Assembly: GCA_036346275.1 (NCBI GenBank)
Contig: CM070727.1
Span: forward strand, 7,307,760 to 7,371,759
Length of the DNA stretch: 64,000 bases
From: Otatea glauca
Lineage: Eukaryota; Streptophyta; Magnoliopsida; Poales; Poaceae
Direction of reading: 5' to 3'
Positions 45,981-56,500 of the stretch are shown here, one piece after another (within the stretch, counting starts at the first letter, position 1; each line of letters opens with the position of its first letter). A program made the translations under genes and the position numbers. A model generated the notes under the pieces. It was given only the letters and a program-made list of their open reading frames with translations, was not told the origin of the DNA and made no database searches.

Positions 45981-46740
45981 TTAAAAAACTAATCTAATTA
46001 CTTATCATCTAAAGGAGCTAGATAATAAATTCATCATCTAAAAATGATGAGCGCCTACCTACCAAATTAACTAAAATTTCATGTATATTAATATCCACTA
46101 ATCTTAATTAAACAAATTTAATATATGCAAGATGTATATTATATGTCCACACTAATGGAACCAAACTAATAGTAATTAAAAAACTAATCTAATTATTTAT
46201 CATCTAAAGGAGCTAGATAATAAATTCATCATCTAAAAATGATGAGCACCCACCTACCAAATTAACTAAAATTCCATGTATATTAATATCCACTAATCTT
46301 AATTAAACAAATTTAATATATGCAAGATGTATATGTCCGTTCACTAATGGAACCAAATTAATAGTAATTAAAAAACTAATCTAAATACTTATCCTATAAA
46401 GGAGCTAGATAATAAATTCATCATCTAAAAATGATGAGCACCCACCTACCAAATTAACTAAAATTTCATTTATATTAATATCCAATAGTCTTAATTAAAT
46501 AAATTTAATATATGCAAGATGTATATGTCCACACCAATGGAACCAAATTAACAGTAATTAAAAAACTAATCTAATTACTTATCATCTAAGGAAGATAGAT
46601 AATAAATTCATCATCTACCAAATTAACTTAAAATGCAATTTATATTAAATATATGCTTGATCATAATTCATCATCTATAAAAGGAACACAACATCATCTA
46701 ATGAACCTAGCTAGGAAATAAATTCATCAACTACAAAATG
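45981..46740. repeat. Tandem repeats of about 190 bp, four copies
   Basis: Units start TTAAAAAACTAATCTAATTA at 45981, 46176, 46368 and about 46558 and include CATCTAAAAATGATGAGC and TAATATATGCAAGATGTATA. They are 85-95 percent alike, and the last is truncated. They lie just upstream of the transposase start, probably in a 5' intron of the CACTA transcript. Confidence 0.85.
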
Positions 46741-46999
46741 GTAGGTAAATAAAAATAAACAAAATCTAAACTTTTCATCTCATCTACATATAAACCTTAA
46801 TTAAACTAGGTTTAAAAATTAAATTGCAACAAGATTAACACAAATCAAGAGAGGAGAAAAAATAACTCACCAAGGAACAACTAGAGGAAGTACAAGCACA
46901 AGAATTGGAGAAAACAAAATCTGAAAATTAGAACTTTTGATTTGCTCTCGGGAGGAATAAGACCAGTGCTGCTACTGACCACCTATTTATAGGCAATAT

Positions 47000-47220
47000 T
47001 ATCAGTGGCGGTTGTTAACTAGAACCGCCACTGATAACATTATTCGTGATGGTTCTATCCTCAAACCGCCACAGATAATCCAATAGTATCAATATTTGTT
47101 ATCAGTGACGGTTCTATCCTCGAACCGCCACTGATATTCTTCCCGTCATTTTCAGTATAGAACCGCCACTGATAATTATATTTGTGACGGTTCGAAAAAA
47201 ACCGTCACAAATAGACCATC
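47000..47220. repeat. Right subterminal palindromic repeats of the CACTA element
   Basis: Units of ATCAGTGGCGGTTGTTAACT / AGAACCGCCACTGATA and a GTGACGGTT variant occur up to the right terminus. A TATA-like ATTTATAGG (46983-46991) on the plus side of this cluster mirrors the layout of the internal cluster. Confidence 0.88.
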
Positions 47221-47248
47221 ACCTATTGCAGGTTTTGGCGTAGTGGCA

Positions 47249-48740
47249 ATGTAGAGAATCTATCTACGATCAACAAAAGTGAAAAGAGTTAAATCATCTA
47301 TATCATGTGTTCATCTATTATGTGATCGTTTTTCATGTATTTTCAATATTTTGATTGGTATTGAGATTTGATCTATAGCGATCAGTTTATTATTCAACAC
47401 GTTATCTGTACGATTGCTCTCCATGGACTAACGATATGTTGCTGGATTCCATCTTTTTTAATCCTCATTCTATTAGATTAATTATGTAGATTAATTTTTG
47501 CTCTTTATACCCTAGATGGTTTTCTTGCTAATTAAGATTCTAGATTAGTTTACTATACATTGGATTACCGTTCATGGTTTAGTCCATGCACACTTGTTGT
47601 GTGCGCACATCGGCCACACTGCACTCACATGCCGGACGAACAGTGCGTGAGGCCGTCGCTCCACGCTGCGCGTGACCGGAACCATCGTCGTACGCAAGTG
47701 GTCGTCGCTTTTGTACGACCCCAAAGAGCGCCGATCACTGCCAACGTGCACCTGAAGTGCTGCCTGAAGCGTCGTTGCCGGGTCAATGCCACTCCCGATG
47801 AGCTCTGCCCGCACCTGTGCCCGTGCCCGCTCCCGCCACCACCAAGAGTTGCAACCCTAAAAAAAACCTAGCCTCGTTGGCCTATCTAGGCTGCTATGGA
47901 CCGTTAAAATTTTGGGCCAAGAAAGAAAAAAAAGGATTAGGCCCATATACTTAAATAGGCCACACGGGCTGTCGGCAATTTGACCCAAGACCAAATTCTT
48001 TTGGGCCGCATTACTTTAGCGGTTTAACCCCTAGGTTTTTTTTAGGTATTCTTGCGAATGCATTAATTTTTGCGAAAAGAATCCTGAAGTTTCGCATAAT
48101 TATATAAATTTATTGGGATAAAGAAATTTTACATTCTAGACCCTGAAGTTTTCAGTAATTCCAAAAAATAGTTAATAAATTCTAAAAATATATATTAAAT
48201 CCTATAAACTGAATTTCTAGGTATATGAGCTTCTGTAAATTGTTGAAACTTATACCTAGCACACATTGAAAGCTTTATATCACTGAGCTTACTGTTCTAG
48301 CATAATCCTATGTGTTATACGTATACTGAATTTTTTTTGGTAATTCTGAAAAAAAACTTAAAAATTAGCCAAAAAAAGAGAGAGAAATGCTAAGAAAATT
48401 ATGGAAAATTTTAGATAATTATCTACCGAATAGACATAGATCAATATTTACTTATTCAAGAGTGAGCATGCAATATATTATTCCTAATGAGACATATGCA
48501 ATACCCTAAGCGTAGGATAGCAATAGCCATGGTCGTAGAAAAGGCCAAACGCATAAAGAGGAAAAATAGAAGAATGACGGAATACAGATGGAAAGACGCA
48601 AGCCCCAGTGACAATCGGAGCGGGCGGCGATGAGACATAGGCGAGATGAGAACATAGGGAAAATGGGAAGGGACGGAGAGAGCATAGAATCTTTTAATTT
48701 ACATAAAGTACGTGGGTGGTCCCAGTGAAATGAGAAGAGG
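47249..48740. other. Retroelement-like remnants, no gene
   Basis: 47290-47550 resembles the Copia-type LTR end and leader at 5300-5530 (CACGTTATCTGTACGATTGC; TGTAGATTAATTTTTG). 47560-47870 is GC-rich with a short open frame (decayed gag leader at best). 48030-48700 is AT-rich without features. No target duplication was found. Confidence 0.4.
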
Positions 48741-48741
48741 C

Positions 48742-49013
48742 GGTGCTAAATACTGTAGGAAAAAAATAGTTCTAGCACCTATATAACGTGACAGTGAAAC
48801 GGTAAATCTAGTATCTCTCACGTTGTGGATGGTGTTAGAGCCCATTCTATACCCATGCAACGATGCTCTAGCTGTGTATTGTTTTTGCTGTCATTGTTGC
48901 AACCGTTGTTTCTCTCTTTTAGGTATCCATAGTGTGAGCATTGCTTGATTCGTCACCTCACTGACACCTCATATATGTGCTAGAACTACTTCTCTTCACC
49001 GATGTATAGCACC
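48742..49013. mobile_element. MITE or foldback element with inverted repeats of about 57 bp
   Basis: GGTGCTAAATACTGTAGG ... TAGTTCTAGCACCTATATAA ... GTGACAGTGA at the left matches the reverse complement of the right end (AGGTGCTATACATCGGTG ... TAGTTCTAGCACATATATGA ... GTGTCAGTGA). The length of 272 bp fits a MITE. The superfamily is unknown because no clear target duplication was found. Confidence 0.65.
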
Positions 49014-49409
49014 TCATTTTCTCTACTTTGGTGGGACCCATCATGTCAACGAAACTAAACCCCCTCTCCACCCTGGGCCCCTCCTCTCTCCCCATCTCAC
49101 CCATCTCCAGCTCCATTGCCGTCGCTCGCTCTCGCTCATGCCGCCCGCTTTGCTCACGCTATCGTCTCTCGCTCCGGCTCCCATCGGTGACGCTCGCTCT
49201 CGCCACCTCCACCACCACTGCCACTCATGAGCTGTCGCTGCTAGCTCCTCCTCCTCTCCCGGGAGGGTCTTCATCGGCGATGGCATCTATATGAACGGGT
49301 CTGAGCAATTTTTTTATTCTATTGACATCTGTGCATATAGATGCACCCGTTCCAGATTGTTTGGTGCCAGCACTGTATTTGCACCAGAATTTGACAAAGC
49401 ATGATCAAA

Positions 49410-50042
49410 TTGTCAGGCTAAGGATAAATAGGTATTTTCGTCGATATCAGATAAGGAAAGGATAAGTTAAAGATGGATTATGATCGATATTGATCTAAAC
49501 TTGGGGATCTGTCCTAGTGGAGGCTGATATAGATCACAGTGGACAGCGTATCGGAAAAAGATACGATCGACCGATGTGCTATAAAAGATAGCCGAGGGCA
49601 AGTGAAAACAACACAATCAAATCAAACAACTCGTATTGCTTTTTACTTTCCTGTCAATTAGGAGTAGCCTTGTACCTTAGATTTTCCTTTGTAATCCGAT
49701 TTTGATTAATAAAGTTGCACATCGCCGATTATTGATCTCTATCGATTACGTCAATCAGGTTTGATTTTCTCCGATCTTGTTGCGCATCGCCTTTTTCGAG
49801 AAGATCTACCTCTTACCATCTGATAAGCTCTAATCGACTGCTTAGACTTACTGTTACCCTAGATCTAATCGGTTTCCCTTAACCGTTTAGATCTTTGCTG
49901 ATTGTTACATTATATCAGCTTTGAACATATTTTTCCATCTACCTTACTGATTGCAGGGTCAAATCGGTTGACACGCTCTGAACCCGGCGTTCGTCGCGTG
50001 TTTGAGCCGATTAATCCTTCGTCACATTTTTAACACCAACAC
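49410..50042 (+). mobile_element. Probable solo LTR
   Basis: It starts TGTCAGGCTAAGG and ends in TTTTTAACACCAACA. A promoter (GCTATAAAAGATAG, about 49570) is followed by a polyadenylation signal (TTAATAAAG, about 49709), in the order expected of an LTR. The length of about 630 bases is plausible. No internal retroelement genes adjoin it. A 5-bp target duplication was not found, so the ends are approximate. Confidence 0.5.
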
Positions 50043-50555
50043 ACCGTCTCCTGCAATATGTGAACCAGTGTTAGAACACACTTTCTCCTGTTCTAGCACC
50101 AGTTAAACACATACTTGAGGTAACGTCTGGAAACATCGCTTGAGGTGAATTTTAGACTGTGAAACACCTTAATCTTGTAAGAAACATGCTGATTTGTAGT
50201 TTTTTTCTTCATATTATCCGCTTGAGAGGTGCTTCCATACTTTTTTTTTAAAGTTGCACAAATATTAAAGCATGAATAAAAAGTAGGTAGTGATTACTTA
50301 CCCTTTTATTTGCTTTAAGATTTGTGCAATTTATATTGAGAGAGAAAGCATTGAAACACTGTTCTATTCGTTTTAGATAGCAGCAGTAACAAGCTACAGA
50401 GAAGGCATGCCGCACAAAAAAAAAAAAAAAGAGAGCGAAAAATATTTCATTCTACCGGCACTGTGGCACAGTACACCATTGTTCACCAAGCCAGAAAAGC
50501 CAACCTTCTTTGGTCAGCCTTAATTCACTCCTAAAGAAAATGCTAACAAAACTGA
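50043..50555. other. 3' flank of the subtilase gene
   Basis: AT-rich sequence with an A-run at 50417-50432; it probably contains the 3' UTR and polyadenylation site of the minus-strand subtilase. Nothing else recognised. Confidence 0.45.
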
Positions 50556-53500
50556 TCAAGCGATGGACACACTCTTCTTCTTCCTCCCTTCGATGACTCT
50601 CACCGCAACAGCGCTCTTCACGCGGTGCCTCCCCGCGCCGTCCGACCAGACCAGCCGCCCGAACACGTACTCCCGCGGCAAGAACCCTTGCTTGGCCCTG
50701 AGCGTGACGGTGAACTCCTTCTCCTCCCCAACTGCGGCGAACTCGAGCCTTCGCGGCCGCACGGACACCGACACGCCAGGCGGCTCCGCGACCCTCACGT
50801 CGTACGCGGCCGGCCCGGCGCCGACGTTCCTCACCCTCCTCGTGACGGTGTGTTGCTCGCCGGACGGCGACAGGTGGGGCACCGTGACGGACGGGTAGTT
50901 CAGGTCCTCCAGCTTTGGGGGCCTCGCCGGGCAGGCGTACGGCGGGCTCTGGTCATCGTCGTCGCCCGGCTGCCCGCTCATGAACGTGGCAATCACCGAT
51001 GAGTTGTAGCCCAGCGCGCAGAGGAAGTTGAGGTAGTCCGCGGCGTTCATGTCGTAGACGAGGCCCGGGTCCGCGGCGTGGTTGGGCCGCACGTGGCCGG
51101 CGCCGTAGCTGAACGGCGTCGCCCGGAGGAACGACGAGTTGCTCATCGGCTTCCTCATGTTGTCCTGCACCCTGGCTGTATAGATCGAACAACTCTTGTC
51201 AGTGCACAAGACAAAGACACTACCACTAGGCTAGTAGCTAGGCAATTACTCTCTTCGGTCACAAATAGTTGTTATTTTAGGCATCAGTACAGTCTTCAAA
51301 AACACAGTTTTGACTATTAAATTCTATTATAATATATTTATAAAATCCAATAAAATTATAATACTTTAAAAATACTTTTCGAGACAAATCTACATATATC
51401 ATTTTAAAAATTGCTAAAAATCTATCGTCTCTTTTTTTCTTTGATTTCAGTCACTTTTTACAGCAATAAGGATTCTCTCGCAGTGATCCACACACGGATC
51501 ATTAAGGGCATGTTTGGTTGCCTGCATGAAGCCTGAATCGCATGAGTGGATGCAACTGTATCTGTTAGACACATTTTGGTTTCCTGTTCATCTAGACCAA
51601 GTGGATGCAATTGCACCCACTCATGCAGAATGGAGGAAACACAGAAATTGGGTTTCTCTCCAATGCAGGCCCATGAGATGCATAAACAAGCAACCAAACA
51701 ACTCAACTTGCATTCACTCATGAAGGCCAAGACTAGCCTGGATAGCTCATGCGAGACAGGCTAGGGTGGTGCAGATAACCAAACACACTTTAACTGTATA
51801 TGACATGCATGCATGGGCACATGGCTAGCTACGGGCATGCGTCCATATTCATGAATAATACAAAGAAATTTCAAGTTAAGCTCTTAATTTCGCACATGCA
51901 TGGTGATGCACGTATAAATTGATCAGCAATTGCTAAACGGTACTTGAATAATTTTTGGTTTTTGAACGCTCAATTATTTGTCTATTAGATGTTGGTGTTT
52001 TTCTAGTTTGTGAGCACTCGATTTTTTTTTGCTTATTAGATATTGATGTTGGTGTTTTTCTCGGTTCATCAATCTCATTTTTCTTTGTCAAGTTTATAAA
52101 AATTATTTTTTATTTTTCTTTGTTATTCATTTATTTTCTATTAGGATTCACCAATCCTATTTTTCTTTGTCTAGCTTAGAAAAATTATTTTTTATTTTTC
52201 TCTGTGATTCATTTATTTTCTATTAGGGTTCACCAATCCCATTTTTCTTTGTTTAACTTAGAAAAATTATTTTTCATTTTTCTCTGCATAAAAAGTGGCA
52301 TGTATTGAGAGAGAGAAAAAGATCTGTAAGTAGCAGGGGACACGCAACAACGAATACATTCTACGACCATCAGTTCTCGGCACCGTCCTTAGGCGCGAGC
52401 CCATCCATGCCGGCGGCAGCATGCCGGTCTGCTCGTGCACCATCGACAATAGCGGCGACAACATCTTGTACACACCGGCTACCTGCTGCAACGGGCAGGT
52501 GCCAACCTCGCTGCCGTTGCTCCAGATGCTAATCTAAATTTGACTGATTTGCCAAAAAGAATTTTTTGATGCTAACAACTACTAAAAAAAATCTACTATA
52601 TTAGATGTATACTACAACCTAAGCCCTAAACCCACCGCTGACATGCGTGGGAACTGGGAAGTGTTGGGAGGCAGGTGCTTTAGGGTTTGGGGGACACCTG
52701 TCACAATTTGACGGAGGATGGTTTGATTGGTCGGCTGTGAAATCGATTGATTTTGATGGAAAAAAATCATTCGACTGTGACGTAGGCACTCCTTATAATT
52801 TTTATATATCCAATTTAAATATTTAAAAGGATATTGGCAATCAAAGTTTTAAAATTTTAGCTACCTCTACATCTAAAACAACTATTATTTAGACCGGAGG
52901 AGTAACGTGCAGTGTTTACTGTTTACGAACTTTCGAATTTCGATTACCTGTTGTCATGATGGCCGACTTGATTGCCGCGGGCCTCCAGTCGGGGTGGAGC
53001 GCCTTGAGGAGGCCGGCGATGCCGGCGACGTGCGGACACGACATGGAGGTGCCCGACTCGGAGTTGAAGAGGACGCGGCGGTTGTCGAAGGCGAGGCCGG
53101 TCGGGCCTTCCAGGCCGGTGAACGCCGCGAGGATGCTGACACCTGGCGCAGTGATGTCAGGCTGCCAGACATACACATACCATTAGGACTAAGATGCTTG
53201 GAATTGTGGATGTACTGAAGGTGATCACGCTCATTGATGGAGCGAAGGACATCAAAATGTGTGGACCTTGAGGATCTGAGGAGTGACGGTGTTGGGCCCC
53301 TGGGAGGAGAAGGCGGCCATGAACGGCGCCGGCTTCGTGCCCAGCGCGGTGCTCGGGGCGGAGATGTAGCCTGATGCAGACCTGCGCGAGAAGATCAAAC
53401 TGGTCTTAGATGGCAGCAGAAACCATCAGATGGCATCGTTAATGTTGGACCAATCGATTAGGATGTGCAGACTCTGGTTTGTTAAATGCTAATCCGGTGA

Positions 53501-56500
53501 TTTTGCCTAGGCGAGTAGCTTATGTGAAGTTGTATTTTTGCCTTGACATTTGATCAACCAACTGTTTAAGGTTGGGACCGAATTTAATCACACAAAAAAA
53601 AACACCAGAAATATTTAATTAGGAATGACCGCTGAAAAGAAGTTAATCAAAAGAAACTCGTTGATGAAAAGAAATATCAAAAGAAAATCATTGATGAAAA
53701 GAAATAAGGAAATATGAAGATGACAAAAAAAAAATTAGAATTTGGCCCATGCAGGTCTCGAACCTGCGACCTTCGCGTTATTAGCACGACGCTCTAACCA
53801 ACTGAGCTAATAGGCCAATTGGTTAGCTTTCTAAATCCGTCAATACATCATATAATCCTACCTGGTTGAATTCATGTAGGCGAGCAGTGCAACTCTATCG
53901 GAATAGGTGATGTGCGTGGCCGGGAGCACGTGCGCATCGGCAATCATCTCGTTCCCGGTGGCCTCATCATTTGCCAGCACCAGCCCAACCCCACCGGCCC
54001 GACGAACTGCCTCGCCTTTCTCCACTCGCGCGTTCTTCCCTCGCAAGCACACGACGATCCTCCCCTCCACTTTCGCCTTGTCCAGTGACCCCTCAATGCA
54101 CAATCTCCTGCAGAATCGATCAGTGGTTGAACAAACTTTACATGACAGCAATAAAGAAGATAACAGTTTCAGGTTTGACAAAACATTGCAAGTTAATTTC
54201 AGCTCAAATGCATCTTCTTACGCTTGCGCAACTGTTGCATTGGCTGCATTGGCTTCTTCAGAACTGATCAGCGGGTAATACTTGTTGTCAGGAAGGCGCA
54301 CCGGCGAGAGACTTTGCCCCTGTGAAAGAAAAAAAAATGTTGCATTACGACAGAAAAGGTAGCAGAAGCACTGAAACGATACTATGATTTGATCTGTCTG
54401 TTACTGACTTTGATCTGCTGCTTGTTGTCAAGCACGAGGTACGCCGGGAACTCCCTGTCCATGGTGCTCGCGCCGACTGTCACGAGCCACGGCGCGGTGT
54501 TGGACACCGTGCCGGCTCCCGGCCCGGAGTTCCCGGCCGAGCAAACCACGGTGACGCCGTTATTGACCGCGTGGAACGACCCGATGGCCACGCCGTCCCT
54601 GAAGTACTCCGCAGGCGAGCCGCCGAGCGACACCGAGAGGACGTGCACCCCGTCATGGATGGCCGCGTCGAACGCCGCGATGATGTCGGCGTCGAAGCAC
54701 TCGCTGCCGTTCACCGGGCGCCAGCACACCTTGTACGCCGCGATGTGCGCCCTCGGTGCGCCGCCCTTCGCCGTGCCGTTGCCGTATCCGAAGAGGTTCG
54801 CGCCCGGCACGAACCGGCCGGCCGCCGTGGAGAGCGTGTGCGTGCCGTGGCCGTCGGTGTCCCGGGTGCTCGCGGGGTTCGCCTGGCCGACGGTCGCCAG
54901 GTAGCCCTTGTTAAAGTACCGTGCACCGATTAATTTCCTGTAGTGTATACAATCAATGAACTGACTGAACACTCGACTCTGCATAATCTTCATGAGAACG
55001 AACAGCACAAAGCTGAATTAGACAGCACAGTAACAATAATAAATTGCTAAACACTTCAGCTAGTGCTCTAGTCAATGTTCCAGGAGAATCTTGCTCGAAG
55101 GAAAACTAAAGATTTGAGAGGGGAGAAACGTGATGAGAATGGTCCGTGCAGACAAGCCGTGCTCTGAGCATTCTCTCATGAGTCATGAGTGCATTTCTTC
55201 AGGTTGTGACAGTGGCAGTGCAGTGCGGCATTATAAGTTGTCTACCACTCCAGCTTGCTAGCTCAATCTAGCTGCACCACATGATCATACAACACATGAT
55301 GCTTGTGCAGAAGCAATGGACCCCATGCATCCAGCTCTGCCCATGTGTACCAAGGCCAAGCTTGTGCATGGATTAACGCGTCTTTTTTGGAGCTTTTCTG
55401 AAGAAACACTGTGGTATCTAGCCGCTAGCAGCTTGTCGATACCTGAAGCCAGCGCTGTGCAGCATCACCGAGCTACTGGGACAAGAGGGTTTGGCACGTA
55501 CTGCTACCAAGCACGATCCCCGAGGAGGAGGCAAAGATGGGGGATCATCTAATCATGGAAAGTGCACGACAGAGAGACGGAAATCTTTCTAGGATGGGGG
55601 CGGATTGGGGGGCAGTTTGGGCTCCCCTAATCTCTGCAGAATTATGGCAGCAATCCGTGGTGCCAACAGGCAAAAGGCGCCGTGTCGTTTGTTGCCGACG
55701 AGGATCGATGAGCTCTGCTCTGCCGCCCTCACATGATTCACAGCGATGCGCAGCAGAAAGGAGGATAGAGGTGTTCATTCAGTAGCTTTTTGTTTGATTC
55801 TTTTCCATTTTGCGCCCTGTTCGTGTTGACATTTTAACATAGTAGCCACTACTATGTATGCTTGTTTCCATTTTTTCTATAACAAAAACTACTCGCCTGA
55901 AATTAATTATCTCATCCCTATAAAAACATCGCAATTTGTATTGAGCGTTGTAAGGTAAGCAGTTAGCACCTTTCTTTTTCAAGGCAACAAGTTGTGTACC
56001 CAAATAGCCCTAAACACTTGTATGCTACCCTAGCTACTCTGTTAAACTAATCAAGTCCAGTAAGCCAATTTACAGGAAAAATCCAAGTTAGATGTCTCTG
56101 GAACCGAAGACGGCTCTATTTTAAGGTCTTGTAGTCTTGTTGCTAAAAAATGCAGTTAGGTACAGTTCAGTTTAGTTTACACCTGACAATGCTGCACAAG
56201 AACAGGAGTCAAGAGACACATTGGCAAAAAGATTAAACAACACAAACCAAGACAGACAAAACCCCATCAGGATAATGCAATGCTCGCTTGTCTTTTACTT
56301 AACTCCTACCGAGATGATCAGATGAAGGCACATAGGTTAAACTGCACAGCGCCCAAAGCACGGTGCAATGCTCCACGAGCGCCATGAAGGAGAGGGGGGT
56401 GCAAGGAAAGCAAGGAGCCAAAGAGGGAGACAGACCTGTTGCAACGAACCTGCGCGTCAGAGGACTGGTCCTGGCAGATTCCCCGCCACCGCCTGGGTGC

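Larger units (their letters stand above)
36367..47245 (-). mobile_element. CACTA (En/Spm) transposon, 10.9 kb, both genes on minus strand
   Basis: The right end, read inward on the minus strand, is CACTACGCCAAAACCTGC. The left end CACTGCCTTGAAAAAGG is a diverged partner. The flanking 3-bp GCA (36364-36366 and 47246-47248) fits the CACTA target duplication. Palindromic units built from ATCAGTGGCGGTT and AACCGCCACTGAT crowd both ends. Inside, on the minus strand, are a TNP2-like transposase (upstream) and a plant-transposase/Ulp1 protein (downstream). The left terminus is the weaker call. Confidence 0.85.

Noticed and set aside
51246..52901. TTACTCTCTTCGGTCAC and the reverse complement of GACCGGAGGAGTAA as ends of one 1.65-kb mariner-type element
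   Set aside because: Only the outer about 35 bases match and no transposase lies between; it could equally be two separate Stowaway remnants in the intron.
53743..53816. Organelle-derived tRNA insertion
   Set aside because: The sequence fits a nuclear tRNA-Ile(AAU) with a Pol III terminator, and flanking DNA shows no plastid or mitochondrial sequence.
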